Shown piece by piece: positions 27,813 to 37,538 of a DNA stretch of 64,000 nt. A program made the translations under genes and the position numbers. The DNA lies in assembly GCA_024508935.1 (NCBI GenBank), contig JANINW010000030.1, positions 115,154 through 179,153 of the forward strand, in the 5' to 3' direction. This DNA comes from Flavipsychrobacter sp. (GTDB taxonomy: Bacteria; Bacteroidota; Bacteroidia; Chitinophagales; Chitinophagaceae). The first letter of the stretch is position 1. Each line of letters starts with the position of its first letter. The notes beneath the pieces were generated by a model. The model saw only the letters and a program-made list of their open reading frames with translations. It made no database searches and was not told where the DNA came from.

Positions 27813-29387
27813 ATGGATTCAACAATTATCGTTGCCGTTGTTGCGGTAGCGGCTATATTAATAGGTATTTTTCTAGGTAAATTCATTTTCGCTAAAAACA
27901 CTCAAAAACAAGTAGACGACGCCAACGAACAAGCAAAAAAACTGGTAGAAGAAGCTAAGGCACATGCAGAAACAATAAAAGAAAAGAAAGTACTGGAAGC
28001 TAAAGAACACTTCCTGCAACTGAAAAGCGAACACGAAAAAGACACCAACCAGAGAAACCAGAAATTAGCCGAAGCGGAAGCACGCATTAAACAGCAGCAG
28101 CAAAGCGTGAATGACAAGAACGCTTCACTTCAGAAACAAATAAACGAATACCAGGCGCAAAAGGAAAACCTTGATAAGCAACTGGAAGTTGTAAATATTA
28201 AGCGTACCGAACTGGAACGCCACCAGGAAGAACATATTAAACGCCTGGAAAAAGTAGCCAGCCTTTCTGCTGAAGAAGCAAAAGCTGAACTGATGGAAGC
28301 GGTGAAAGAAGAAGCACGTACGCAGGCCATGGCCCATGTGAAAGAGATAATGGAGGAAGCTAAGGCCAATGCTACCAAAGAGGCTAAGAAAATTATCATA
28401 CAGACCATACAACGTACCGGTGCAGAGCAGACCATAGAAAATGCCATCACAGTATTTAACCTGGAAAGCGACGAAATAAAAGGACAGATCATTGGTCGTG
28501 AAGGCCGTAATATCCGTGCGCTGGAAGCCGCAACAGGTGTAGACCTGATCATAGATGATACCCCTGAAGCTATTGTGTTAAGCTGTTTCGACCCGCTGCG
28601 CCGCGAGGTAGCACGCTTGTCGCTGCAACGCCTCGTACAAGACGGCCGTATACACCCTGCACGTATTGAAGAAGTAGTTGAAAAGACCAAAAAGCAACTG
28701 GAAGAGCAGGTGATGGAAATAGGCGAACGCACTATCATTGAATTGGGTATTCACGGCCTGCATAAAGACCTGGTGCGCATGGTAGGTAAAATGCGTTTCC
28801 GTTCTTCTTACGGCCAAAACCTGCTGATGCACTCGAAGGAAACTGCTAATCTTTGCGGTATCATGGCTGCAGAGCTCGGACTGGGTCAGAAAGTTGTGAA
28901 ACTGGCTAAACGCGCCGGCCTGCTGCACGATATTGGTAAAGTACCTGATGAGGAAACAGAACTGAGCCACGCATTGCTGGGTGCCAAGCTTGCTGAAAAA
29001 AGCGGCGAACATCCTGCTATCATCAACGCTATTGGTGCACACCACGACGAGATGGAAATGACTTATATCATTTCACCGATCGTTCAGGCTTGTGACGCGA
29101 TAAGTGGTGCACGCCCGGGCGCACGCCGCGAAATGATGCAAAGCTACCTGCAGCGTATCAAAGACCTGGAAGGCCTGGCAATGGCTTACAATGGTGTAGA
29201 AAAAGCATACGCAATACAAGCAGGCCGCGAACTGCGTGTAATAGTGGAAGCAGACAAAGTAAGCGATGCAGACAGCGATCGTTTGTCTTTTGAAATAGCG
29301 GATAAAATTCAGAAAGAGATGCAATACCCCGGCCAGGTAAAAGTAACCGTGATACGGGAACTGAGAGCGGTAAACATAGCACGTTAA
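27813..29387 (+). CDS. rny: Ribonuclease Y
   Basis: A 524-residue membrane-anchored endoribonuclease that starts mRNA decay. It has one N-terminal membrane helix (about 3-24), a long coiled coil (about 30-200, rich in Glu, Lys, Ala and Gln), a KH domain with [17 protein letters not shown] and an HD domain containing [12 protein letters not shown] and GAHHDE for metal binding. Length and order match the family. It stands alone, with a terminator after it. Confidence 0.97.
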   Translation: MDSTIIVAVVAVAAILIGIFLGKFIFAKNTQKQVDDANEQAKKLVEEAKAHAETIKEKKVLEAKEHFLQLKSEHEKDTNQRNQKLAEAEARIKQQQQSVNDKNASLQKQINEYQAQKENLDKQLEVVNIKRTELERHQEEHIKRLEKVASLSAEEAKAELMEAVKEEARTQAMAHVKEIMEEAKANATKEAKKIIIQTIQRTGAEQTIENAITVFNLESDEIKGQIIGREGRNIRALEAATGVDLIIDDTPEAIVLSCFDPLRREVARLSLQRLVQDGRIHPARIEEVVEKTKKQLEEQVMEIGERTIIELGIHGLHKDLVRMVGKMRFRSSYGQNLLMHSKETANLCGIMAAELGLGQKVVKLAKRAGLLHDIGKVPDEETELSHALLGAKLAEKSGEHPAIINAIGAHHDEMEMTYIISPIVQACDAISGARPGARREMMQSYLQRIKDLEGLAMAYNGVEKAYAIQAGRELRVIVEADKVSDADSDRLSFEIADKIQKEMQYPGQVKVTVIRELRAVNIAR

Positions 29388-29404
29388 TACAAAGTATAAA
29401 AATG

Positions 29405-29432
29405 AAAAGGTGGGCCGTTGCCCACCTTTTTC
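29405..29432 (+). terminator. Terminator of rny
   Basis: The inverted repeat AAAGGTGGGC/GCCCACCTTT has a 3-nt loop and a T-run. Confidence 0.85.
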
Positions 29433-29507
29433 TATTCAACCAACCTGCTACAACAAGGGCGGCAGGATGAACCCGCCACCCTTTCTCCTAATTAACCAAA
29501 ACCAATT

Positions 29508-30464
29508 TTATAACGCATCGATTTGCGCCTTGAAGGCTGCCGGATCAACCTTTGCCACGTTCACCGTATAATTTCCGCCATTTGCCGGGGTAGCCGCCGC
29601 TATGCCCCCGTAAAAATGACCGTCAACCACCAGCATCACAACAAAGTGTACCGGTATATCCGGCACATGGCCTTCTGTAACAATATTCCCACTCCTGCTA
29701 AGCATGGGCCACAAACCATTGTAGTTATTATATAGCGCAGTAGCGGAAACTGTTGTGCCTGTGGGAATAGTTACGCCGGCTATAGCAACCGTGAAATTCT
29801 GGTAGTTGGGATTAGATAAAAACCTGTCGGCATTGCAATAACCTACGCTATCACAAAACATAGACAATGTATCTCCGTTGACTACAACCCATCCAAAACC
29901 ATTTTGATGTGACGAATCTTTTTGCGCCGGCATCCAGTTCACCCCGTTTGCTGCATTGTTTTCCAAAGTCTCTCCTACAAACAATTTCATATTAGGGTCT
30001 GCAGTACCTTTTTGCGGAAGATTGGCCTGGAACATATTACCATTCTTCAATAGCAGCCTTTGCCCGTTTTGTGTTGCATTAAAATATACTTCGCCTCCTG
30101 AAACCAGCGGCTCACCACCGCTAACCGGCAGTACTTTAGAAAATAGCATATCCCCACGCTTCAGGTATTCCCGTACTTCTATATCTACATTACCGGTCAC
30201 ATTAGTACCATCTTCTTTCATAAAGGCATTAGCAGGAATTACAAACCGGGTGCCACTGGTGCCGTAAAACGAGGCCCCTGCAGCTGCATCTATGGTCTTC
30301 TTCTGTGATTTTACCATGGCATTCTGCATCACAGATTCCAGTGTACCGTATTGTCCCAGGGTAGGATTATTAGTATTCCCGTTACTTGTAACCGGGTCTT
30401 TATCTTTAGTGCAAGCTGCGAAGAACGCAGCCATCACTATTATTGGTAGCATGATCTTTTTCAT
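29508..30464 (-). CDS. Putative surface lipoprotein
   Basis: The start ATG 30464 (MKKIMLPIIVMAAFFAACTK) gives 318 residues with a lipobox FFAAC. After a Thr/Asn-rich linker the body is beta-rich, with the conserved-looking stretch GTRFVIPANAFMKEDGTNVT, VDIEVREYLKRGDMLFS and VSGGEVYFNATQNGQRLLL. This phrase recurs in Bacteroidota surface lipoproteins with a ZU5- or carboxypeptidase-regulatory-like fold. I make no functional claim. About 275 bp to uvrA are intergenic; besides the uvrA promoter I see no feature there. Confidence 0.75.
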   Translation of the reverse strand: MKKIMLPIIVMAAFFAACTKDKDPVTSNGNTNNPTLGQYGTLESVMQNAMVKSQKKTIDAAAGASFYGTSGTRFVIPANAFMKEDGTNVTGNVDIEVREYLKRGDMLFSKVLPVSGGEPLVSGGEVYFNATQNGQRLLLKNGNMFQANLPQKGTADPNMKLFVGETLENNAANGVNWMPAQKDSSHQNGFGWVVVNGDTLSMFCDSVGYCNADRFLSNPNYQNFTVAIAGVTIPTGTTVSATALYNNYNGLWPMLSRSGNIVTEGHVPDIPVHFVVMLVVDGHFYGGIAAATPANGGNYTVNVAKVDPAAFKAQIDAL

Positions 30465-30718
30465 AAAGTAGGTGTTATTTAGTGAAGGAATTTTTTTTCG
30501 GAACCGGTTCCTTTGGCTCAATCCAAAAAACATACCATTTCCTTTACCTCTCTTCTACAAAACACCTGCTTAAAGCCTGAAACGCTTTACCAGCTTGCAT
30601 TAAATTTTTTTGTCATGAAATTGACATTTCAAAAACCAATAAATACTATTTAACCTGCTATTAATATTTTCAGGAACCAGCGAACGTCCGATACCAACAA
30701 AAGCAAGCTTTAAACCGT

Positions 30719-30726
30719 TAATTTTG
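30719..30726 (+). promoter_or_regulatory. Promoter -7 element of uvrA
   Basis: TAATTTTG lies 12 nt before the ATG at 30739. Confidence 0.5.
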
Positions 30727-30738
30727 TAAGCATAGCAT

Positions 30739-33579
30739 ATGGCAACGAAGAAAACGGCTACAGCCGCGAAAGAGCAGAACAAAAAGACCTCCCTGAAAAC
30801 AGCAGATGACCGGCAGCACAAGGATGATGAGATATTCATCAAAGGTGCGCGCATGCATAATCTTAAAAATGTTGATGTAGCCATCCCACGTAACAAACTG
30901 GTAGTAGTTACAGGTGTATCGGGCAGCGGCAAAAGCAGCCTGACCATGGATACGCTTTTTGCAGAAGGGCAGCGCCGCTATGCAGAAAGCCTTAGCGCTT
31001 ATGCCCGCCAGTTCCTGATGCGCATGGATAAACCTGACGTGGATTACATAAAGGGCATTTGTCCGGCAATAGCTATTGAGCAAAAAGTAACCACCCGCAC
31101 GCCACGTAGTACCGTGGGCAGCATGACAGAGATATACGATTACCTGCGTTTGCTATTTTCACGTATTGGCCGCACTTATTCGCCAGTAAGCGGCATGGAA
31201 GTAAAGAAAGACAGTGTGAGCGATGTGGTAGACTATATAAAAAAACTGGGCAAAGGCGTAAAGGTGCAAATAGTAGTGCCGCTGGTAACCCGCTACGGGC
31301 GCAGCGTACAAGAGGAACTAAACATATTGATGCAAAAAGGCTTCAGCCGCGTATACGCAAAAGGGCATGATGAAAAACCAGTGCGTATTGAGGAGGTGCT
31401 AAATGGTGATTATAAACTACCGGCAAAAGACTTGTACCTGCTGATAGACCGCATTGTCACTAAAGAATTTGACGAGGATGACCTCCACAGACTGGCCGAT
31501 AGTATCCAGACCGCGTTTTATGAAAGTGAAGGTGAATGCTGGCTGGAACTGGACGGCAAAAAAATGCAGAGCTTCAACAACCGGTTTGAAGCAGATGGCA
31601 TGACCTTTGAAGAACCTACACCTAACTTATTTTCATTCAATAATCCTTATGGTGCGTGCCCTCATTGCGAAGGCTTTGGGCAGGTATTGGGTATAGATGA
31701 AGACCTGGTGATACCCGATAAACGCCTGAGTGTATACGAAGGTGCAGTGGCCTGCTGGCGTGGTGATAAGATGAGCGAATGGAAAGATTCTTTTGTGCGC
31801 ACAGTAGCTAAGTATGACTTTCCCGTACACAAGCCTGTTGCTGACCTTACAGAAAGTGAGCACGAATTGCTATGGGAGGGCAATAGCCGCGTAAATGGTA
31901 TTCGTGACTTTTTCCAGATGGTAGAACAGAACCTGTACAAGGTACAATATCGCGTGATGCAAGCCCGCTACCGCGGCCGCACGCTTTGCCCTACCTGCAA
32001 AGGCACGCGCCTGCGTAAAGAAGCCGGTTATGTAAAAGTGAGCAACGCCACCATAGGTAACCTGATGATGATGCCGGCATCAGACCTGAACGAATGGTTC
32101 CAGCATATGGAATTGACTGCTAATGAAAAACAAATAGCCAAACGCATACTTATAGAAATAAACCAGCGGATAAAAACCCTGTTGGATGTAGGATTGGGAT
32201 ACCTGACGCTGAACCGCCTTGCCAATACATTGAGCGGTGGTGAAAGTCAGCGTATACAGCTTACCAAATTCCTGGGCAGCAACCTTACCGATTCGCTATA
32301 CATACTGGATGAGCCGAGTATAGGGCTGCATACCCGCGATACGGAACGGCTGATAAGCGTATTGAAATCATTGCGCGACCTGGGCAATACAGTGGTGGTG
32401 GTAGAGCACGATGATATGATGATGCGTGAAGCAGACTACATCATAGACATGGGACCATTGGCCAGCCACCTGGGAGGAGAAGTAATAGCTGCAGGCCCAT
32501 ATAAAGAACTCATCAAAAACAAAATGAGCCTTACCGGGCAATACCTGAGTGGGGCATTGCAGATAGAGATACCTGCGAAAAAACGTAAGCCTCGTGGCAG
32601 TATTCGCATGGAAGGTTGCAAACAACACAATCTCAAAAACATTGATGTAGACTTTCCGCTAAATGTGATGTGCGTAGTGACCGGCGTGAGTGGTAGTGGT
32701 AAAACGACGCTGGTAAAACAAACGCTGTACCCTGCCCTCCAAAAACACTACGGTGAAGGCACTGACAGGCCAGGCCTGCATAAATACCTGGGCGGCGACC
32801 TGGACAATATTGCGCATGTGGAAATGATAGACCAAAACCCTATCGGCAAATCATCCCGCAGCAACCCGGTTACTTATATCAAGGCATGGGATGAAGTACG
32901 CAAGCTGTTTACTAAACAGCCTTTGGCGAAAATGCGCGGCTTTGCAGAGAAACACTTTTCCTTCAATACAGATGGCGGTCGATGCGATACCTGCAAGGGT
33001 GAAGGGGAAGTGATCGTAGAAATGCAATTCCTGGCAGATGTGCACCTGCTATGCGAAAGCTGCAAGGGGAAACGATTTAAAGACGAGGTGCTGGAAGTTA
33101 CCTACCGGGAGAAGAATGTATTTGATGTGTTGGAAATGGGTGTAGACGATGCTATTGCTTTCTTTAAAGATGAAAAGAAAATAGCCACCGCATTACAGCC
33201 TTTAAGCGATGTAGGGCTGGGTTATGTGAAACTGGGCCAAAGCAGTGATACCCTGAGCGGTGGCGAGGCGCAACGCGTAAAGCTGGCATCATTCCTGGGC
33301 AAGGGCGCGGCCAAGGAGAAAGTATTATTCATCTTCGACGAACCTACCACCGGCCTGCATTTCCACGATATAAAAAAATTGCTGGGTTCTTTTGACGCGC
33401 TGATAGAGCAAGGGCATAGCATCATAGTAATAGAACACAACACAGATGTGATAAAAAGCGCCGACTGGGTAATAGACCTGGGCCCTGAAGGCGGAGCCGG
33501 GGGCGGCCATCTTTTATATGAAGGCGAACCGGAAGGTTTGAAAAAAGTAAAAGAAAGTTATACCGGGAAATACATGTGA
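30739..33579 (+). CDS. uvrA: Excinuclease ABC subunit A
   Basis: A 946-residue UvrA, the damage-sensing ATPase of nucleotide excision repair. Two ABC modules are visible: Walker A GVSGSGKSSL and GVSGSGKTTL, signatures LSGGESQRIQLT and LSGGEAQRVKLA, and Walker B LYILDEPSIGLH and LFIFDEPTTGLH. Zinc-binding CxxC pairs occur in CPHCEGFGQ, CPTCKGTRL and in CDTCKGEGE with CESCKGKRF. The N-terminal 25 residues are a Lys/Thr-rich extension. It is followed 4 nt after the stop by a perfect palindrome. Confidence 0.98.
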   Translation: MATKKTATAAKEQNKKTSLKTADDRQHKDDEIFIKGARMHNLKNVDVAIPRNKLVVVTGVSGSGKSSLTMDTLFAEGQRRYAESLSAYARQFLMRMDKPDVDYIKGICPAIAIEQKVTTRTPRSTVGSMTEIYDYLRLLFSRIGRTYSPVSGMEVKKDSVSDVVDYIKKLGKGVKVQIVVPLVTRYGRSVQEELNILMQKGFSRVYAKGHDEKPVRIEEVLNGDYKLPAKDLYLLIDRIVTKEFDEDDLHRLADSIQTAFYESEGECWLELDGKKMQSFNNRFEADGMTFEEPTPNLFSFNNPYGACPHCEGFGQVLGIDEDLVIPDKRLSVYEGAVACWRGDKMSEWKDSFVRTVAKYDFPVHKPVADLTESEHELLWEGNSRVNGIRDFFQMVEQNLYKVQYRVMQARYRGRTLCPTCKGTRLRKEAGYVKVSNATIGNLMMMPASDLNEWFQHMELTANEKQIAKRILIEINQRIKTLLDVGLGYLTLNRLANTLSGGESQRIQLTKFLGSNLTDSLYILDEPSIGLHTRDTERLISVLKSLRDLGNTVVVVEHDDMMMREADYIIDMGPLASHLGGEVIAAGPYKELIKNKMSLTGQYLSGALQIEIPAKKRKPRGSIRMEGCKQHNLKNIDVDFPLNVMCVVTGVSGSGKTTLVKQTLYPALQKHYGEGTDRPGLHKYLGGDLDNIAHVEMIDQNPIGKSSRSNPVTYIKAWDEVRKLFTKQPLAKMRGFAEKHFSFNTDGGRCDTCKGEGEVIVEMQFLADVHLLCESCKGKRFKDEVLEVTYREKNVFDVLEMGVDDAIAFFKDEKKIATALQPLSDVGLGYVKLGQSSDTLSGGEAQRVKLASFLGKGAAKEKVLFIFDEPTTGLHFHDIKKLLGSFDALIEQGHSIIVIEHNTDVIKSADWVIDLGPEGGAGGGHLLYEGEPEGLKKVKESYTGKYM

Positions 33580-33583
33580 TACT

Positions 33584-33641
33584 AATTGCAAAGGGCAAAA
33601 TTCAAAATGGGAAACTGTTTTGAATTTTGCCCTTTGCAATT
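33584..33641. repeat. Perfect 24-bp inverted repeat after uvrA
   Basis: The left arm (33584-33607, beginning AATTGCAAAGGGCAAAATTC) and the right arm (33618-33641) are exactly complementary over 24 bp, with a 10-nt spacer TGGGAAACTG. It could act as a terminator for uvrA, although a long T-run is lacking, or be a member of a dispersed palindromic repeat. No other copy was seen in this window. Confidence 0.8.
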
Positions 33642-33708
33642 CTTTAGAAACAAAGCTGGCTTTGACCCTATTTAAGATATAATCAATATTTTGTTCGGAA
33701 GTTTCATA

Positions 33709-34346
33709 TTACCAGAATTTCCACCAGGGCTTGTACTCTTTAGGCTTAGACTCACTTGTATAAAAATACAATGTCGGCACAACTATATTTTTTAGCATTT
33801 CTTCAACAACCTTATCCTGGTCTTTCCAAGACGCCTGATTAGCCAACGTGTAATTTTTGTACACACTTAAAAAATCCATGAAACTTTGTTCTAACCTGGA
33901 TATAAAACCTACATCACTCATGAAGGACAAATCAAAGCTATATTGATAATCACCTATAAGGACTGATTCATCATCAAACACTAAAACATTACCATCTTCT
34001 CCAAGGTCATTCAACCATGTAGTAAGCTTATACCAATCCATTTTATCTTTTAGAGGCGTCTCATATAATTTGCACAGTATAACACCAATAGGTACTTGGG
34101 GAGATATGTGAGTTACTGCACCATAATTAGCATATAGAAATTCGGAAAAACAACTAAAAATTTCCTTTATATTTTTTGCAAGTGATAGTTCTATAAAAAA
34201 ATAATCAGGCTCCTGGCCCTTGCAATAAAGTTATCAGCCCATTCCACTATATCATTTCGTGTAACTATCCCACCCTGCATACAGGTGTAGAACAAGAGTA
34301 TTTCCTGGATATGTTCTTTAGGCTTCGAAGTTTTCATCCTGTCCAT
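33709..34346 (-). pseudogene. Frameshifted gene of unknown function (two overlapping frames)
   Basis: The first frame starts at ATG 34346 (MDRMKTSKPKEHIQEILLFY) and stops at TAG 34191-34193 after 51 residues. The -1 frame continues open from there to the stop at 33709, through EPDYFFIELSLAKNIKE and the ORF starting at 34041 (MDWYKLTTWLNDLGEDGNVL) and ending in YKPWWKFW. Read together they give a protein of about 210 residues. The continuous -1 frame strongly suggests one ancestral gene broken by a one-base change near 34213-34220. Directly before the stop the message is U UUU UUA, a classical -1 slippery heptamer. It lies 4 bp after the delta'-like gene and is likely in its operon. Confidence 0.6.
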
Positions 34347-34350
34347 GGAA

Positions 34351-35487
34351 TTACAACACTGGCAACACACGGTTCTGAACTGCGTATACCATTTTTATAG
34401 ACATAGTATGCAACTGGGTTTTGCTATGCGCATTCCGCTCTATATAGTAAATGGTATCGGTTATCAGTTTTACCATACTGGCGAATACCTCAAGAGGCAC
34501 CTGCATTGCTGCCAGCTTTTGTACAAACTGCCCTTCTTCCTGTGGTAATGCCGGCGGCACTTGTGGCAAGTACCGTACACGTATAGCCTGTTCCAGCAAT
34601 TGTATAATATAGTGCAGGAAATTCTTTTGCTGTTCGCGACCTGCCTTACTCCACTCCTCAGCCCATTTCGCAATAGCAATACCGTTGTTTGTAAACAGCG
34701 CATTGAAATAATTACGAACATCAGGAAACAAATCATTCTGTGCGTGTCTTGCCAGGCGTAAGGCTTCGGTAAAACTGCCTTGCGACAAATGAGCTACCTG
34801 GGCAGCCTTCCGGTCGTCTGCCAGGCCACGTTGCATAAGCGCATTAGCTATGTCCTGTTCAGGCACGGGGGCCAGGCGCACTATTTGAGTGCGCGATAAA
34901 ATAGTTGGTAGGATATCTTCGGTGTTTTCTGCTACAAATATCAGTATAGTGTCGGCAGGCGGCTCTTCTATCAGCTTCAGCAATATATTTCCTTCCTTAC
35001 CCAGGTATTCGGGCCGCCAGATGATCTGTATCTTTTTGCCTCCTTCATACGATTTCAGGTTGAGTGTATCAATGATCTCCCGGCATTCTTCCGCTGTAAT
35101 ATTACCCTGTTTGTTTTCGGCATTTATAAACTGGAGCCAGTCATAAGTTGTGCCGTAGGGTGTTTGCAACACATACTCGCGAAAGTCTTTAATAAAATGA
35201 CGACTCATTGCTTTTACGCCCGGCTTAGGGGGTATAGACGGGAAACTGAAATGCAGGTCGGCATGCTCCAGTTTAGACACTTTACCGCAGTTGGGACAAT
35301 GCCCGCAAGCATCAGTAGCCGTTTTAGCCTCACAGAAAATATATTGCGCCAGGGCTAAAGCAAGGGGTAAACCTCCCGTTCCTTCATTCCCGCATAAAAG
35401 CAAAGCATGGGGGAAATGCCCGCTCTGCCACATATTTAATAACCCTTGCTTAGCACTTTGCTGTCCTACTATATTACTGAATTGCAT
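34351..35487 (-). CDS. holB: DNA polymerase III subunit delta' (clamp loader)
   Basis: A 378-residue AAA-type protein. The first domain starts FSNIVGQQSAKQGLLNMW, has a degenerate P-loop (CGNEGTGGLPLA, lacking the usual GKT), a zinc-ligand cluster (CGHCPNCGKVSKLEHAD) and a sensor-type ILSRTQIVRL. This combination, with a non-functional nucleotide site, fits the delta' subunit, which is the stator of the clamp-loading complex. It is not the DnaX tau/gamma subunit because it is short and lacks a proper Walker A. A TACTTTTG promoter element lies at 35507-35514. Confidence 0.85.
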   Translation of the reverse strand: MQFSNIVGQQSAKQGLLNMWQSGHFPHALLLCGNEGTGGLPLALALAQYIFCEAKTATDACGHCPNCGKVSKLEHADLHFSFPSIPPKPGVKAMSRHFIKDFREYVLQTPYGTTYDWLQFINAENKQGNITAEECREIIDTLNLKSYEGGKKIQIIWRPEYLGKEGNILLKLIEEPPADTILIFVAENTEDILPTILSRTQIVRLAPVPEQDIANALMQRGLADDRKAAQVAHLSQGSFTEALRLARHAQNDLFPDVRNYFNALFTNNGIAIAKWAEEWSKAGREQQKNFLHYIIQLLEQAIRVRYLPQVPPALPQEEGQFVQKLAAMQVPLEVFASMVKLITDTIYYIERNAHSKTQLHTMSIKMVYAVQNRVLPVL

Positions 35488-35506
35488 GCTTCTGTGTCCT
35501 TACATC

Positions 35507-35514
35507 CAAAAGTA
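35507..35514 (-). promoter_or_regulatory. Promoter -7 element of the delta'-like gene
   Basis: The minus strand reads TACTTTTG, 19 nt before the ATG at 35487. Confidence 0.5.
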
Positions 35515-35576
35515 AAGAGGAAACGGGGCTTGCAGTAGGAAGAAAAGATTTTTTGGAAGTAATATTTTTTCTTGCA

Positions 35577-35584
35577 TATCTTTG
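35577..35584 (+). promoter_or_regulatory. Promoter of the SPFH gene
   Basis: TATCTTTG matches TAnnTTTG, about 45 nt upstream of the ATG at 35630. A T-rich TTTTTTGG element about 20 nt further upstream could serve as the -33 region. Confidence 0.6.
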
Positions 35585-35629
35585 TGATATCAAAATAATA
35601 TCATTTAGAATTTATTAAAAACACACTAT

Positions 35630-36493
35630 ATGGAAAAGATCATCAAACCCATGAACGGATACCTTGCATTACTCATTTCATTAGTATTGCTGGGTGTTGC
35701 CATCTATCTCTTTACACAGGGCCCAGAGAACCCTGTAATGATAGCGCCCGGTATTATATCGTTTGGCCTGGCATTGTTCCTGCTGAAAGGCCTTATGATC
35801 ATTCAACCCAACCATGCGCGCATACTTAACTTCTTCGGTAAATACTCCGGTACGGTAAAAGACAACGGGCTTTTCTTTGTAAACCCATTATATGCTACTA
35901 TTAAAGTGACACAACGTGCGCAAAACCTGGCTACCCCTACCCTGAAAGTGAATGATAAAATGGGTAATCCAATAGAAATTGGCGCGGTGATAGTATGGCA
36001 GATCAATGATACCTATAAAGCGGCCTATGATGTGGCAGACTATATGATCTATGTTAAGACCCAGAGCGAGGCTGCTCTGCGCAACCTTGCTACCAGCTTT
36101 GCCTACGATAATATTGAGGATGAAACAGCGACCATCACCCTACGCGATGGCGGGCAAAAAGTAAATGAATTGCTGGAAGAAGAACTGGCTAACCGCTTGT
36201 CCAATGCCGGCATTATCATACAGGAAGCACGTATCAGCCACCTGGCCTATTCGCAGGAGATAGCCGGAGCGATGCTGCAACGCCAGCAGGCTACCGCTAT
36301 AGTAGCAGCACGGTATAAAATAGTAGAAGGTGCTGTTGGAATGGTAGAGATGGCATTGGAACAACTAAGCAAAAAGAATATTGTAGAGCTGGATGAGGAA
36401 AAGAAAGCCACTATGGTCAGCAACCTGATGGTAGTACTTTGTGGTGAACGTGGCGCCCAACCGGTGTTAAACACAGGCTCACTTTATTCATAA
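35630..36493 (+). CDS. SPFH/Band 7 membrane protein
   Basis: A 287-residue protein with two N-terminal membrane helices (about 10-30 and 38-58) and an SPFH domain starting [20 protein letters not shown] and continuing through a coiled coil ([38 protein letters not shown]). SPFH proteins form membrane-associated ring or cage assemblies that organise lipid domains. It is followed 47 bp later by a small ribbon-helix-helix gene, a pairing I have seen repeatedly in Bacteroidota. That RHH gene has its own promoter. Confidence 0.92.
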   Translation: MEKIIKPMNGYLALLISLVLLGVAIYLFTQGPENPVMIAPGIISFGLALFLLKGLMIIQPNHARILNFFGKYSGTVKDNGLFFVNPLYATIKVTQRAQNLATPTLKVNDKMGNPIEIGAVIVWQINDTYKAAYDVADYMIYVKTQSEAALRNLATSFAYDNIEDETATITLRDGGQKVNELLEEELANRLSNAGIIIQEARISHLAYSQEIAGAMLQRQQATAIVAARYKIVEGAVGMVEMALEQLSKKNIVELDEEKKATMVSNLMVVLCGERGAQPVLNTGSLYS

Positions 36494-36515
36494 AACCATG
36501 CAAAAAATTCAATTT

Positions 36516-36523
36516 TACCTTTG
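36516..36523 (+). promoter_or_regulatory. Promoter -7 element of the RHH gene
   Basis: TACCTTTG lies 17 nt before the ATG at 36541. Confidence 0.55.
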
Positions 36524-36540
36524 CTTTTATATTTAAGACC

Positions 36541-36729
36541 ATGAGCAAAAAAAGCTTCGTATTACGCATAGATGAGGAAACGTTCAAGGCCCTGGAGAAA
36601 TGGGCTGCAGACGATTTTCGCAGCGTGAACGGGCAACTGGAATGGATAATAGACAAAGGATTGAAAGAAGCAGGCAGGAAAAAGAAAGAATCCAAACCAC
36701 AAGGCGATTGCGATAAAAAAGAGACCTGA
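36541..36729 (+). CDS. Ribbon-helix-helix (Arc-type) DNA-binding protein
   Basis: A 62-residue protein. KSFVLRIDEETFKALEKWAA is the beta strand and first helix of an Arc/MetJ-type fold, and FRSVNGQLEWIIDKGLKEAG is the second helix and dimer interface. A Lys/Glu-rich tail follows. Such proteins bind DNA as dimers. No toxin gene is adjacent, so an antitoxin role is not supported. It may autoregulate or control the SPFH gene; this is inference from position. Confidence 0.85.
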   Translation: MSKKSFVLRIDEETFKALEKWAADDFRSVNGQLEWIIDKGLKEAGRKKKESKPQGDCDKKET

Positions 36730-36734
36730 TACAG

Positions 36735-36760
36735 AGAAGGCTGCAATTTGCAGCCTTCTT
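36735..36760. terminator. Terminator after the RHH gene
   Basis: AGAAGGCTGC/GCAGCCTTCT pairs around a short AT loop, between convergent genes. Confidence 0.8.
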
Positions 36761-36764
36761 CTAT

Positions 36765-37259
36765 CTATAGCAGTTTACGCATTACATAATCATTCATCCA
36801 GTAGGGACCAATAGGCACATCTTCTTCATAGGCTATATTATACCCCATTTTTTCATAAAATTTTATAGCCGGATTATAACGATTGACATTCAATTCCAGT
36901 ATCCCAGAACCAGCAGTTGTTACTTCTTTCTCTACTGCCTGCACCAATGCTTTACCGTAACCTTTGCCATGTATAACGGGCGTGCAATAGAGTTTATGCA
37001 ATTTATATACCGATGGATCTTCTGCTCGCGGTGCATAGGCTGCAAACCCTACCGGCAGGCTATTTTCCTCCAGGATAATATAAACCTGTTCACCGGTAAC
37101 TACCTGCTGCTGCAATACGCCTGCATTATAAAAAGTATCCAGCATATAACGTACCTGGGCAGCTCCTACTATGGGCTCGTAGGTTGGCCACCAGGTTTTT
37201 TCAGCTATATCCCTTATAATATTAGTATCCTCGATGGTAGCCGGTCGTACTATTGCCAT
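36765..37259 (-). CDS. GNAT family N-acetyltransferase
   Basis: A 164-residue GNAT protein. The acetyl-CoA-binding loop is visible as LYCTPVIHGKGYGKALVQAV (the R/Q-x-x-G-x-G/A motif), preceded by GFAAYAPRAED and followed by LELNVNRYNPAIKFYEKMGY, the typical final strand and helix. Substrate is unknown. It is a single gene between convergent neighbours. Confidence 0.9.
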   Translation of the reverse strand: MAIVRPATIEDTNIIRDIAEKTWWPTYEPIVGAAQVRYMLDTFYNAGVLQQQVVTGEQVYIILEENSLPVGFAAYAPRAEDPSVYKLHKLYCTPVIHGKGYGKALVQAVEKEVTTAGSGILELNVNRYNPAIKFYEKMGYNIAYEEDVPIGPYWMNDYVMRKLL

Positions 37260-37349
37260 GCTGTAAATATAATACCGGCAGCATTTCCCGCTGTATTAAA
37301 TCCGCACAACACATTGTTTTTTTAAATGACTTGTATTATTTTCACCTCT

Positions 37350-37508
37350 ATGAAGAAACTACTATTAATTACCGGTGTTCTATTTTCACTTTGCATGCTG
37401 GCCCAGTCTTGTGCTCCGTCGCATGGTATCCCACGCCCTCAGCGTATGCCTATGCCGCCTAAGCCTATGGCAGCAGTTCAGCCAACAGCTTATAGCAATT
37501 TAGGATAA
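37350..37508 (+). CDS. Small proline-rich lipoprotein
   Basis: The ATG at 37350 (MKKLLLITGVLFSLCMLAQS) gives 52 residues, with a lipobox LAQSC and a short mature peptide APSHGIPRPQRMPMPPKPMA that is rich in Pro and Met. It lies 30 bp upstream of a secreted protein gene in the same direction, so the two may be co-transcribed. Too small to assign a function; coding is supported by the clean signal peptide. Confidence 0.55.
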   Translation: MKKLLLITGVLFSLCMLAQSCAPSHGIPRPQRMPMPPKPMAAVQPTAYSNLG

Positions 37509-37538
37509 GGACATTCCGGTAAAGCTATATACATACAT

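Noticed and set aside
36541..36729. Toxin-antitoxin module at the RHH gene
   Set aside because: No toxin gene lies next to it; the downstream gene is a GNAT on the other strand after a terminator. Some GNATs are toxins, but the opposite orientation and size do not fit that module type.
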